Assembly (NCBI GenBank): GCA_027459485.1
Contig: DAIDIG010000004.1
Coordinates: 1-64,000, forward strand
Reading direction: 5' to 3'
From: Bdellovibrionales bacterium
GTDB lineage: Bacteria > Bdellovibrionota > Bdellovibrionia > Bdellovibrionales > UBA1609
Length of the DNA: 64,000 bases
Positions 43,274-54,993 of this stretch are shown here, one piece after another. The first letter of the stretch is position 1; every line of letters starts with the position of its first letter. Under the pieces are notes generated by a model. That model was not told the origin of the DNA. It made no database searches and worked only from the letters and a program-made list of their open reading frames with translations. The position numbers and the translations under genes were made by a program.

Positions 43274-43599
43274 TTACTCGTGTTGCTTGTTCCCACGTTG
43301 GTACGGCCGATGTCCTCTGATGTCTGATTCATTTCTGGTAAAAAGTTTTCACGCAGCTTGATAAGGCGCTTGAAATTGAACTCGCGCTTTTGCAGCAGAT
43401 ACATGAGATCGGGCTTTTGCACGTCCCCTTGAATGAGTTCGTCTTCAAAATTGATCGACTGGGTGCGCTGCGCCCCCTTATCCGACGAAGCTTTTGTATG
43501 ATCCGATGCCGTCGGTGCCAGCTGTTGTCCCCATGCCGAGGCCGGGCCGCACGCCGCAATCAGAATAATGGTGAAGAGCCAAACACGTTGCCGAATCAC
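43270..43599 (-). CDS. Small secreted protein of the glt-like cluster, 109 aa
   Basis: A short exported protein: signal peptide about 1-22 (WLFTIILIAACGPASA), a polar linker, then the compact helical motif EDELIQGDVQKPDLMYLLQK and FKRLIKLRENFLPEM. No cofactor or catalytic motif. The Cys at residue 17 sits before the Ala-Ser-Ala cleavage site and is unlikely to be a lipid anchor. Both neighbours overlap it by 4 bp (ATGA), so it is made at matched levels with the spanning protein and TPR lipoprotein and is probably a structural periplasmic component. Confidence 0.75.
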   Translation of the reverse strand: MIRQRVWLFTIILIAACGPASAWGQQLAPTASDHTKASSDKGAQRTQSINFEDELIQGDVQKPDLMYLLQKREFNFKRLIKLRENFLPEMNQTSEDIGRTNVGTSNTSK

Positions 43600-44522
43600 T
43601 TAAGCGACTCCACTTCTTGTTCTAGAGCCGACGCGCGCCGAAGAATGCTCGCATCCTCTGTCATAAATTTTAATTTACTTATGACCCGTATCGCATCATT
43701 TTTCTTCTTCAAGACCTCGACCAGAAGAATGGCGTCATTCAAAACGGGAATAGGGTTTTGCTGGTTTGAACGAAGTATTTCATTGAAAACGCCCTGGGCC
43801 TTCTCGGCGTTGCCAATACCCATAAGCGCTACAGCGTAGTTGTTCGCGATTGCCACAGCGTTGGGCGCCCCCTGCTCGAGCTGCGTTTGCGTGTCGTTGT
43901 AACTTTGTTCAAGCGGAGCTAGACCTCGACTATAGTCGCGGTAATCTAAATAAATAGAACTTAAGTTTGTGGCTGCAATTCGATACCCAGGCTTCAAACG
44001 AAGCGCTTTATTGAACGACTCGAGTGCGGGTTGCATTTCGCTTTCGGCCAAGTAGACAACGCCCAAATTGTTGTACAACGCCGGCTCATTGGGGTGGGTT
44101 TTGAGCGCTCGCTTTAGTAGAATCTCGGCCATGCCGTATTTCTTATTGCGATAATAAAAAACCGCGAGCGCGTTGAGTGTCTCTAGCTGGTTGGGGTCAC
44201 GACTGAGAATCGCTGATGCAGCTTGCATGAGCTTAGACTCTGAGCCTGATTTAAGTGCGTCCGAGATAGGCAAAAGATCGGATCGCGCCACGCCCTGCTG
44301 TGAAGCGAAATCATCTCCGCTAGCCTGGCCGGAGATTGTCGTTTGATCCGATGAGCTTTTTGAAACTTTGCCCTTGCTTGATTGCACTCCAAACGAATCG
44401 GCAAGATCGCTATCGCCAGCTGAATTGGTGTCGCTCAACTTTGCACGGGCGCAGCTCAATATTGCAAGTGCGCAGGCGAAGCCAAGGATTGAACGAGTTG
44501 CAAACTTAATGGTCATTCTCAA
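43596..44522 (-). CDS. TPR lipoprotein (GltE/AglT-like)
   Basis: A 308-aa lipoprotein: signal peptide ending in lipobox ILSC (about residue 24), a Ser/Gly/Asp-rich linker (about 30-80) and at least four TPR repeats (about 95-300), e.g. ALYNNLGVVYLAESEMQPAL. The -1 Ser is canonical and position +2 is Ala, which would permit outer-membrane sorting under the enterobacterial rule. In M. xanthus the gliding cluster contains the TPR lipoprotein GltE (AglT); this is the likely counterpart. Confidence 0.85.
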   Translation of the reverse strand: MRMTIKFATRSILGFACALAILSCARAKLSDTNSAGDSDLADSFGVQSSKGKVSKSSSDQTTISGQASGDDFASQQGVARSDLLPISDALKSGSESKLMQAASAILSRDPNQLETLNALAVFYYRNKKYGMAEILLKRALKTHPNEPALYNNLGVVYLAESEMQPALESFNKALRLKPGYRIAATNLSSIYLDYRDYSRGLAPLEQSYNDTQTQLEQGAPNAVAIANNYAVALMGIGNAEKAQGVFNEILRSNQQNPIPVLNDAILLVEVLKKKNDAIRVISKLKFMTEDASILRRASALEQEVESLK

Positions 44523-47500
44523 AGCCCCATAGTATCCGTTAATTTTGCAGCCATGGCGCGAGTCCCAAGATCGACGTGAGACTCGCCTTTCATCACACTC
44601 AAATTTTTCAATGCCACAGTTAATGTGGGAGTATATGCCTGAAGCTCACTGCCCTTCGTAATCGCCGTCTGATAGGTCTCAAGGGCTTCCGTTTTGAAAG
44701 GCTCGGCCTTTTGCTGAAGAAGGGCTCGGTATTGTTCAACTTCAGAGGGTTTCAACCCACCCGGCACCGGCGCCGTAACAATGGTAGTGTACATATTCTG
44801 CAAGGCTTCACCCAGCAAAGTAAGTGCCGACACGATCTCCGGACCATCGTTGTAATTAATGACGGTTTTAAGTTGAGCACGAAGTTGATTCAGTATCGCA
44901 ATTTTTCTCGTCAATGCCGACTTCTGTTTTGCGGGATTTTTTGGCATACGAATCGCGACAAGCTCCTGATAGGTCGGATAAACGAGCTTGTATTTCGCTT
45001 GCGCTGCGAACGATACCCCTACGGGCACGCTCGGGCGGGTTAGGCGTTTCTGAACCGCGACCGTTTTATGATACCACTTTTCGGCTGACTTGTGATTGCC
45101 CAATTGATCTTCAAGTGTGGCCAAGTCAAAGGTAGCTTCAACCACCCCCGCGCGATCGTGAGGGTTAAACTGCAAATACTGATTGAACTCACGAATCGCT
45201 TGGCTCGGTTGCCCGAGCCGCTGATAGAGCTTGCCCATTAAAAATAAAGTTTCAATTCGATCACCGCCGCGCTTTTTATTAAAATAAATTTGATAATTTC
45301 GAATAGCTGGCGAGTAATCGTTTAGCCCGTCATAAATCACAGCCGCATTGTAGCGGTACTCGAGAGCCAGCGGCGCTTTGGGATTTTCTGCGGCATAAGC
45401 CTCGTACGCACGCGCTGCTTGCGGATATTGCCCGGTCTTTTCATACAGAACAGGCAAGAACTCGCTCGATTTGCGGCGCATGTCGGGCGGTACTTTGCCG
45501 CGAATGATAGCGTGCCCGGCGGCGAGAGTTGAATAAATCCCGATCGCTGGCAAAATTTCATTCGCGCGCTCGTAGTTTACCGCAGAGTTGAATAATGCGG
45601 GGGCCGCGAGATCGCTGCGCGGGTTATTTCTGGCAAATTGTTGATACGATTTTGCCGCGCCTGCGTAATCCTTTTTCTTTTCTATATCTTTTACCATGTT
45701 AAATTCGGTTCGCGTTTTAATTTGGCGAACTTGCGGACCGATATTGGAGTGAGCAAGAGCCGGTATACTCAGGATTTCATTCGCTTCACGTTCTAAACCA
45801 GTGTAATCCTTTTTTAAATTATAAATATCCAGAAGATGGTTCGCGGCATAACGCGCGTAAGGTGTATTCGGATAGTTGTGAACGATATCCGTTAAATATG
45901 TAATAGCGTCGTCGAAATGATTAAACAAATAGTAGAGGGCGCCCAACCTGTACTTGACGGCCACGACATCACTACCTTTCGGGCTGTGCACAAGATATGT
46001 CTTCGCCGCTTCTTCGAAACGCGTAATGGGCGGAGTAAACGGCACGTATGTCGTCGAGCTGCCGACCATTCTTCGAATCTGCGCGTCTGACGGCAGTCGC
46101 TTTTCATAAGCCAAGAGCGCGTTGAGCAGTGCCTTATTGTAGTATGGCGATTTTGGAGAGTTATCGACCACCCAAGTGTAGTGAACGGCGGCGCGATTGT
46201 ATTCTTGCAAATCATAAAGAAGTTCGCCGTAGAAGAAATGCATTTGATCCATTTCCGGACCTTGTTGAAAAGTATGAAAATACAGTTCGTAACCGGCCTG
46301 CGCGCGCAGGTAAGCCGCCTTTACGTGCGTCTTTTGTGCGATCTCATGATTGAGCAACACGTGATTGCGCAAAAGAGATTCCATAAGTTGATTCGCCTTG
46401 GTTATCACTTGAGGGTTGTTTCGATTGGCCATTTGCCACAATCCCTTCGGTCCGAACTGCTGAATCCACCGATGCAATTCTTCGTGAAAGATCTTCGGAT
46501 TACCCGACTGACTATAAGTTTTTACAATCGCATATTGATAATCGAATGCTTTGACTGAATTTGGATGCTCAGCGATCAAATCGCGAAATACGTAGAGTGC
46601 GGCATCGCGATTACCGATATCGATGTAGAAGTAGCCCAGTTTTTCGAGATTCACATCCGTGCTGCGCGGGCCAATGACCCGGCTAAAATAGGAGCGTGCC
46701 GCACGCGGGTCACCCGCCTCGGCAAAAAACACGATAAGATCTTTTATCGCTTCCGTGGCGAGGCGAATTCGGCTCACCCCTCCAATAGAACGATCGTGCT
46801 CACCCTTTGCGCGACGGCCATCTAGAATAACCTGCTCGAGGTATTTCATCCCGCTTTTAGATTGGTTCAGCTTGTAGTAACACCAGGCCATTTTATACAT
46901 CGAAAAAGAGTATAAGCGGTTGTGACGGTTCGCCGCCACTCGGCCATAATAGGTCAAAGCCGGCTTGAACTCATTATTTTCAAAATAATATTCGCCCAAC
47001 GCAAAATTCGACTCGGCAACGTACATCGAATTCGGATATTCATTTGAAAGACGCAGATAGTAAGTTTCGCCCTTCTTTGTATCGCCTAATTCGAAAAAAT
47101 TGAAACCCAAGAAAAACAGAGCCTGGTCTTCTTTGGGATCTTTAGGGAAATCCCTCACAAACCATTCATAGAGCTCAAGAGCTTTGCGGTTGTAGTTTCG
47201 CGCGGCTGTTAGATCTACCGGCGGCGGCTTCGGCCCCTTGCCCTGTTCGTAAAGGGCCTGGGCCCGATCGTGTTCGCTCATCAGGCGATATTCAATAAGT
47301 CGCGCTTTGTCGACGTATTGTTCGCCCAACCGTAACCAGAGTTCACCTCGCCGAGGGCTACTGCGATACTCTTTTGCAAGTTGATAAAGTTGATTGATGC
47401 TCTCATCTGTTGTCTCTTCTAACGCTGCTTCGTCGGTACCGGCGGGATAATACAATCGAGACGATGACGGCGGCCTGACCTGCTGCAAATTGATGACGGC

Positions 47501-47683
47501 TTTCTTCGGCTTTTCTTGATGGATGGCCGGCAAAGCTTCATGGGTTTTCTTTTTAAAACTCACTTTTTCAGATCGCTTCTCAATGTGCTTCAGGATATCG
47601 CCGATTGTCTGCTGTTGAGCGAATGCGCGCGGCGCAACGAGTCCCATCACTATTATTGAGGTGAAAAGCGTGTTTAATTGCAA
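44519..47683 (-). CDS. Large TPR-repeat periplasmic protein (GltD-like)
   Basis: The biggest gene of the cluster, 1054 aa. A signal peptide (about 1-22, cleaved after AFA) is followed by a Lys/Pro-rich stretch and then TPR/Sel1-like helical repeats over nearly the whole length (e.g. ALFFLGFNFFELGDTKKGETYY, FALGEYYFENNEFKPALTYYGR, and VKYRLGALYYLFNHFDDAITYL as examples). It would be a long solenoid scaffold in the periplasm connecting inner-membrane and outer-membrane parts. It overlaps the TPR lipoprotein gene by 4 bp and the preceding TPR gene by 10 bp. Confidence 0.85.
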   Translation of the reverse strand: MQLNTLFTSIIVMGLVAPRAFAQQQTIGDILKHIEKRSEKVSFKKKTHEALPAIHQEKPKKAVINLQQVRPPSSSRLYYPAGTDEAALEETTDESINQLYQLAKEYRSSPRRGELWLRLGEQYVDKARLIEYRLMSEHDRAQALYEQGKGPKPPPVDLTAARNYNRKALELYEWFVRDFPKDPKEDQALFFLGFNFFELGDTKKGETYYLRLSNEYPNSMYVAESNFALGEYYFENNEFKPALTYYGRVAANRHNRLYSFSMYKMAWCYYKLNQSKSGMKYLEQVILDGRRAKGEHDRSIGGVSRIRLATEAIKDLIVFFAEAGDPRAARSYFSRVIGPRSTDVNLEKLGYFYIDIGNRDAALYVFRDLIAEHPNSVKAFDYQYAIVKTYSQSGNPKIFHEELHRWIQQFGPKGLWQMANRNNPQVITKANQLMESLLRNHVLLNHEIAQKTHVKAAYLRAQAGYELYFHTFQQGPEMDQMHFFYGELLYDLQEYNRAAVHYTWVVDNSPKSPYYNKALLNALLAYEKRLPSDAQIRRMVGSSTTYVPFTPPITRFEEAAKTYLVHSPKGSDVVAVKYRLGALYYLFNHFDDAITYLTDIVHNYPNTPYARYAANHLLDIYNLKKDYTGLEREANEILSIPALAHSNIGPQVRQIKTRTEFNMVKDIEKKKDYAGAAKSYQQFARNNPRSDLAAPALFNSAVNYERANEILPAIGIYSTLAAGHAIIRGKVPPDMRRKSSEFLPVLYEKTGQYPQAARAYEAYAAENPKAPLALEYRYNAAVIYDGLNDYSPAIRNYQIYFNKKRGGDRIETLFLMGKLYQRLGQPSQAIREFNQYLQFNPHDRAGVVEATFDLATLEDQLGNHKSAEKWYHKTVAVQKRLTRPSVPVGVSFAAQAKYKLVYPTYQELVAIRMPKNPAKQKSALTRKIAILNQLRAQLKTVINYNDGPEIVSALTLLGEALQNMYTTIVTAPVPGGLKPSEVEQYRALLQQKAEPFKTEALETYQTAITKGSELQAYTPTLTVALKNLSVMKGESHVDLGTRAMAAKLTDTMGL

Positions 47684-49341
47684 GACGACGTCCCCAAATA
47701 AAAATAATCCCCGAGCTCATCGAGCCAATACTCCCCACGAAACGGCCAATACTGGTAGCCATTCTGTACGTAGTAATCTCGCGACTGTTTCTCATTAATC
47801 TGGGTTTGCGGCAGTTCTTTACCCGCGACCAATTTTTTCAAATATTCTTTTTTGCTATTCAGCATCTCGTAACGAATAAAGCCTTCTTGCTCAAACAAGT
47901 CGACCAGGTCAGCACGAACTTCGAGCATATGATTGCGTATTTCACGACCCGCTTTTTCTCGCGCTCTTTGAAAACGGCGATCTAACGTCATCATGGCGTA
48001 TCGGCCGATCGCCCCCCGCCGCCAACTAAACGGCATCGACAGAACACGATGGCGTTCGCGAACTAACATCTTGATGTAAGACAGCGAGCGATGAAAATCG
48101 CCTTCTTTCATTACTTTTCTTATTACGAGATAGGGGATGCGAAATCTAGCATGTTCCGGGTTAAAGCCGACTTGGCTCGCCGTGATCATAATTTTAATTT
48201 GATCGGCGAAGTATTGCTGTGGGTTGTCGACTTGATTCAAGTAACTGTTCAGCGAATTATACACCGGTCGATAAAGCCGTTCGAACAGCCCCAGGGTCTT
48301 ATCCATTTCTGTGTACTTACAAATATAAAGATACACGATCGAGCGAAGCAGAAGCGACTCGGGGATGTAACTGTCTTCAAAATACGGCGAGTGCAGCGAC
48401 TGAAAATTACTCATCGCGGATCGAAATCGCCCGTCACGGAACATCGCCCAACTCGATTCGAACAGCATGGCGTGCCAATATTGCGAATCGCGAGGGACTT
48501 GTCGATACGCCTCAATGGCATCGGCCCAATCTTTAGCTTGATACAGTGCCCGCGCTTTGCCCATCAAAGCCGCGACTCGAGTTGTATCCGTCACAGGCCG
48601 ATCTTCACGATCATCGATGAGCTCTTGAAAATATTTAGCCGCGACCTTCGGTTGATTGTTTTCGGCATATGCGAGCGCAATCATGTAGAGAGCCTTATCG
48701 TACTTCGGGCTCGATGGCGGCACTTGATTGAGACTCTTGATTGCATCCAGATATTGTTGATTGTGAAGTTGAAATTCACCGATACGATAATAGAGCATAT
48801 CTCGGTGCGCCATCGGAAAGCTTTCAACTTTGATTCTCGAGATCGCATAATTGAGCAATGTATCGTCACCCAAAGCGTCCGCCGCGAGTGACAACTTTTG
48901 TAGACTGCGCCCGACATACGGATTGTTGCCGTCGCGAATCACGTCGATGAACTGAAACGCGGCGAGCTGGTACATTTTCATTTGATAGAACACGACCCCA
49001 AGAAGAAATCGTAGTTGCATACGACGGTTTGCGAATCTCGGGTCGAGGCTCAATTGAAACAGCCGAGACGATGCTTCGGCATAATTACCACGTCGGGCGA
49101 AACCCAATGCATTTTGTAAATCGTGCCCTTGCCCGAGTGGAAGACGCCGACTAGCCGGCGCCCGCACCGCATACGCACTTGGCTCGGACTGTGTCATGCT
49201 CGACTTTGTCGTAGCACCCTGCGCGGCCGCAGAAATTGCCGACGGAACAGCTAGTGACAATACACAAAGCACGGCAAGTACGAAGCCGAGCACAGTGTAC
49301 TTCATGTTAGGCAAACGCGCCTTTTTGAACAGCGTTTTCAT
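47674..49341 (-). CDS. TPR-repeat exported protein (GltC-like)
   Basis: A 555-aa exported protein with an N-terminal hydrophobic signal (about 15-38; an internal ATG twelve codons in could also start it). TPR-like repeats occupy about 70-330 (e.g. FLLGVVFYQMKMYQLAAFQF and ALYMIALAYAENNQPKVAAKYF), then a helical region rich in Arg, Tyr and Leu to the C-terminus. The start ATG at 49341 overlaps the stop of the barrel gene (ATGA). Equivalent by order and repeats to a GltC-type periplasmic component; function inferred. Confidence 0.82.
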   Translation of the reverse strand: MKTLFKKARLPNMKYTVLGFVLAVLCVLSLAVPSAISAAAQGATTKSSMTQSEPSAYAVRAPASRRLPLGQGHDLQNALGFARRGNYAEASSRLFQLSLDPRFANRRMQLRFLLGVVFYQMKMYQLAAFQFIDVIRDGNNPYVGRSLQKLSLAADALGDDTLLNYAISRIKVESFPMAHRDMLYYRIGEFQLHNQQYLDAIKSLNQVPPSSPKYDKALYMIALAYAENNQPKVAAKYFQELIDDREDRPVTDTTRVAALMGKARALYQAKDWADAIEAYRQVPRDSQYWHAMLFESSWAMFRDGRFRSAMSNFQSLHSPYFEDSYIPESLLLRSIVYLYICKYTEMDKTLGLFERLYRPVYNSLNSYLNQVDNPQQYFADQIKIMITASQVGFNPEHARFRIPYLVIRKVMKEGDFHRSLSYIKMLVRERHRVLSMPFSWRRGAIGRYAMMTLDRRFQRAREKAGREIRNHMLEVRADLVDLFEQEGFIRYEMLNSKKEYLKKLVAGKELPQTQINEKQSRDYYVQNGYQYWPFRGEYWLDELGDYFYLGTSSCN

Positions 49342-50177
49342 CGGTACGTGGCCTCCGGGAAGAAGTAGCTGACCCCTACCCCCAAAAATAAATCACTGTG
49401 AGAGGTCGACGTCGTGCCGCCGCTGATTGTACTCACGTTACTTGAATAGTAATTCCAGTCGAAATCCCAACGGATTCCGAACGATTTGCTGAGCGAGAAA
49501 AGTTGGCCGACCCCAAGCATGAGCGTTGTATCGCCGCTGTCATTGCTCGTTTGGGTCATACCGATGCCAGGGGTGAAGTAAATATCAAACGGGATGATCT
49601 GCTGCTGAAACCAAGCCATTTTGCCGTAAACGGGCGACCACTTAAATGTCACGCCGTAAAATCCCTTTGGCTCAACGAGAGACTGCGTGCCGATGCTTTG
49701 ATTGTTAATTAAACCTTGTGTGATCGGGCGATTTGAACTCGAAAGAAAACTGTAGACGCCTTCGATACCGTACTTTTCGTTAAAATAATAGGCGAGACGG
49801 GCGTTGAAGCCGATATCGTTAAAAAAGGCGTTGTTTGTACTGATTAAACCGCTACCAGAAATTTCAAATCGCCCCGTTTTTGGCAGATATCTCCTTTGAA
49901 TCACGGCGATATCAGTAAAAGGTGCGAGGTTCACAAGCTCCGAGAGCTTTTTCGGCTGGTAATTTTCAAGAGTTGATTGCGATTTTTCAGCGCTCCATTG
50001 CTGCTGTTGTTTTTTTTCTAATTTGCTCTCTTTGTTTTCGTATTGATCATAGAGGTTTTCGGTACCGGCATCGGATTGCTGGGCTCGGTTTTCGGGCAAA
50101 ATCTGAGCGCGCGCAACGCGGGCAAATGCCCAGGTGAGCGACGTTGCAATAAAAAGACCTACGATGACGTTTCTCAT
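49338..50177 (-). CDS. Outer-membrane beta-barrel protein (GltA/GltB-like)
   Basis: A 279-aa exported protein. Signal peptide about 1-24 (cleaved after ARA), a Gln/Lys-rich helical linker (about 30-75), then a beta-barrel domain with alternating strands (FEISGSGLISTNNAF, FNARLAYYFNEKYGIEGVYS, FGIRWDFDWNYYSS), ending in SDLFLGVGVSYFFPEATYR with terminal aromatics. It belongs to the small outer-membrane barrel group found in myxobacterial gliding clusters. The tandem neighbour upstream is a paralogue with the same design. Confidence 0.83.
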   Translation of the reverse strand: MRNVIVGLFIATSLTWAFARVARAQILPENRAQQSDAGTENLYDQYENKESKLEKKQQQQWSAEKSQSTLENYQPKKLSELVNLAPFTDIAVIQRRYLPKTGRFEISGSGLISTNNAFFNDIGFNARLAYYFNEKYGIEGVYSFLSSSNRPITQGLINNQSIGTQSLVEPKGFYGVTFKWSPVYGKMAWFQQQIIPFDIYFTPGIGMTQTSNDSGDTTLMLGVGQLFSLSKSFGIRWDFDWNYYSSNVSTISGGTTSTSHSDLFLGVGVSYFFPEATYR

Positions 50178-50184
50178 TCACTCC

Positions 50185-50931
50185 TCAAAACAAATAAACA
50201 TACGCGAGAGTCATAAACGGGCGCATATAGTATGTCGTACTGAAATCCGAAGAACTCAGCTTCGTCGAACCCGTTAAAGCTTTGCCAGTGGTATTTGGAT
50301 TGGTCGGATCCGGCCCCGTGTACATCGCCAAAATCATGTCAAACCGCAGGCCTTGGTGAGGTGTGAAATAAAGTTTTTGTCCGAAACCAACATCAAACCC
50401 GAACGTCGAATGATCGGACCATTGCACAAGCCCGGCACCGGCTAATCCGTAAAGAGACAAATTCATCACGGTTTGTTTGGTGAGACTGACTTTGCCATAG
50501 TAAGCAGTTAATTGGTAATTGCCGAACAGCATCTCTTGCACAGTAGGGGCAAGGCTCGCATCGAACACTTTGCCGGCCGGCGGCACGTTGCCGCTCTTTA
50601 AATCTTGCCCGGCCTGAGATAAACCGCTCGATAGAAAGAGCGCGTTGACATTAATGCCGTTCGTTTCATCTAAGTGATACGTGCCCGTGATATTGAATAC
50701 AGTCTGCGAATATAAAGGTTCGGCTAAGTTCAGCCCCGTGCCGACCCCTATTTCAAATCGACCTGCGGTTTTGACTGCGCGATCGCGTATCACGACGGTT
50801 TTGTCGAACACTGGCAAAACCGATTCGGTCGGTAGCTCTTCTTCAGGGAATTCAATTGTTTCCGCATACGCGGTGAGCGACAGAAGAATGCCCGCGATGA
50901 GACTCAAAGTTGCAACCATACGAAGGGACAT
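50185..50931 (-). CDS. Outer-membrane beta-barrel protein (GltB/GltA-like), first gene of cluster
   Basis: A 248-aa exported protein: signal peptide ending LTAYA (about 23), short acidic N-terminus, barrel strands (FEIGVGTGLNLAEPLYSQTV, TYHLDETNGINVNALFLSS, QGLRFDMILAMYTGP) and a terminal strand YYMRPFMTLAYVYLF. It is paralogous to the next gene. The ATG at 50931 is chosen because it begins the signal peptide. No Shine-Dalgarno is visible, and the predicted -10 box is exactly 7 nt upstream, which suggests a leaderless transcript. First gene of the ten-gene glt/agl-like operon. Confidence 0.82.
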   Translation of the reverse strand: MSLRMVATLSLIAGILLSLTAYAETIEFPEEELPTESVLPVFDKTVVIRDRAVKTAGRFEIGVGTGLNLAEPLYSQTVFNITGTYHLDETNGINVNALFLSSGLSQAGQDLKSGNVPPAGKVFDASLAPTVQEMLFGNYQLTAYYGKVSLTKQTVMNLSLYGLAGAGLVQWSDHSTFGFDVGFGQKLYFTPHQGLRFDMILAMYTGPDPTNPNTTGKALTGSTKLSSSDFSTTYYMRPFMTLAYVYLF

Positions 50932-50937
50932 GCAACC

Positions 50938-50967
50938 ATCGTATGCAAAAGTCTTATGGTTGGCCAA
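50938..50967 (-). promoter_or_regulatory. Predicted promoter of the glt/agl-like operon
   Basis: Minus strand: -35 TTGGCC (50967-50962), 18-nt spacer, -10 TACGAT (50943-50938). The start site is expected at about 50931, the A of the first ATG. The -35 box lies inside the palindrome GGTTGGCCAACC. The whole non-coding gap to kdsD is under 100 bp. Confidence 0.45.
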
Positions 50968-50985
50968 CCGGTTCGGTTGCAACCG
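50958..50985. promoter_or_regulatory. Clustered perfect palindromes, probable operator
   Basis: Three palindromes built from GGTT/AACC half-sites overlap in 28 bp: GGTTGGCCAACC (50958-50969), AACCGGTT (50966-50973) and CGGTTGCAACCG (50974-50985). They cover and extend upstream of the predicted -35 box of the glt/agl-like operon. Binding of a dimeric or oligomeric repressor or activator is inferred. The regulator is not identified. Confidence 0.5.
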
Positions 50986-51029
50986 GACTTTGAGCCGGTC
51001 AAAAGCTGAAGAGTACCCAACGAATACTA

Positions 51030-53713
<2,684 letters not shown>

Positions 53714-53740
53714 TTAAACTCCTTCGCGAGTACCGTCGAC

Positions 53741-54478
53741 TCACGCCTTTTTCTTTTGCATCAGCGATTCGACTAGTTTTACGTCATCAACGGTGTCGAC
53801 GCCGACCGAAACGGCGTCAAGCGTTGCGACATGTATGCGTTCACCGAGCCACATGGCCCGCAATTGTTCTAAACTCTCGGCCCGCTCAAGAGGTGTCGCC
53901 GCCTGCGCGCAAAATACGCGCAGAAATTCACGTCGATACGCATAAAGACCGATGTGCTTCCACGCCAAATCGGGGTAACGCTCCATCGTCTCTCGCGAAT
54001 ACGGTATGCCAAACCGGCTGAAATAAATCGCCTCATTGTGCCGATTGAGAATGACTTTGACCACACCTGGGGTGCTCAGTTCTTCGGGAGCTAACCGGTG
54101 CGCCAACGTCGCCATTTGCGCCTCGGGATTCTTAAAAAAAATGTCAACCAAGCGATCGATCCAAAACGGCTGGATGAGCGGCTCGTCGCCTTGAATATTC
54201 AAAACCAAGTCGGCCGTCTGTTCACGTGCCGCCGCCCAAACTCTATCACTACCCGATGGCAAGTTCGGATCGGTCATGACGGCGCGCACGCCTAGTTTTT
54301 CGGCTAAATTCGCGATGTCTTCATGATCGGTCGCGACAACTAGTTCGTTGAGTGCGCGAGAAGATCGAACACCGTTTACAACCCACTCGAGGAGAGGCCG
54401 GCCGTTGATTTTTAATAGGGGTTTCGCAGGTAGACGGGTCGACCCATATCGGGCCGGAATCACTCCCAAGACTTGCAT
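53741..54478 (-). CDS. kdsB: 3-deoxy-manno-octulosonate cytidylyltransferase
   Basis: A 245-aa enzyme that activates Kdo as CMP-Kdo for lipid A core assembly. The nucleotide-binding start VIPARYGSTRLPAKPL, the region PSGSDRVWAAA and the metal/substrate loop NIQGDEPLI are all present. Length is typical. It leads kdsB-pyrG-kdsD, 30 nt before pyrG. kdsA and kdsC are not in this window. Confidence 0.96.
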   Translation of the reverse strand: MQVLGVIPARYGSTRLPAKPLLKINGRPLLEWVVNGVRSSRALNELVVATDHEDIANLAEKLGVRAVMTDPNLPSGSDRVWAAAREQTADLVLNIQGDEPLIQPFWIDRLVDIFFKNPEAQMATLAHRLAPEELSTPGVVKVILNRHNEAIYFSRFGIPYSRETMERYPDLAWKHIGLYAYRREFLRVFCAQAATPLERAESLEQLRAMWLGERIHVATLDAVSVGVDTVDDVKLVESLMQKKKA

Positions 54479-54519
54479 TCGCTATTGTTAACACTTTAGC
54501 GTCTGCCTGGCAATAGAGG

Positions 54520-54993
54520 CTATATACCGCTGCTCGAAAGCGTTGATGCCAAGCCGCCAATCGTCTGAGTCAGCGGTAGCAGACTGGCGTCGCGATCGTT
54601 GTCCTTTAAAACATGGGCCAAGTGCCATAAAAGGTCATCGGTCGTGATAATTCCTACAGCAATATCGTTTTCATCCGCTACAACGAGCGACGAGATCTTT
54701 TTTTCGAGCATTTTGAAGATCACATTTCGCACCGGCATATCTTCACTCACATATTCGACCGGAGCGTTCATGAAATATTCAACCGTTAAATCTTCTAATG
54801 AAAACCCGTCTAAATCCGACAATTGACCGTAATCACGGGCGCTTAAAACGCCCACGATAATTCCACCCTCGTCGATCACCGGCAGGTGCCGAAATCGATT
54901 TTCATCCATTATCTCTTGGGCCTCGGCGAGCGACGTGCCGACAGGGATCGTAACTAATTTTGGCGTCATGACATCTCGTGTACGTGTAATCAT
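54520..54993 (-). CDS. CBS-domain pair protein
   Basis: A 157-aa protein made of two CBS modules (about residues 5-60 and 70-130), a unit that binds adenine nucleotides. First module: RDVMTPKLVTIPVGTSLAEA and NRFRHLPVIDEGGIIVGVLS; second: VEYFMNAPVEYVSEDMPV and ISSLVVADENDIAVGIITTDDL. A short C-terminal tail follows. GAGGAGG lies 7 nt before the ATG at 54993. It reads toward kdsB and is divergent from the sigma-54 activator gene. The partner is unknown. Confidence 0.85.
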   Translation of the reverse strand: MITRTRDVMTPKLVTIPVGTSLAEAQEIMDENRFRHLPVIDEGGIIVGVLSARDYGQLSDLDGFSLEDLTVEYFMNAPVEYVSEDMPVRNVIFKMLEKKISSLVVADENDIAVGIITTDDLLWHLAHVLKDNDRDASLLPLTQTIGGLASTLSSSGI

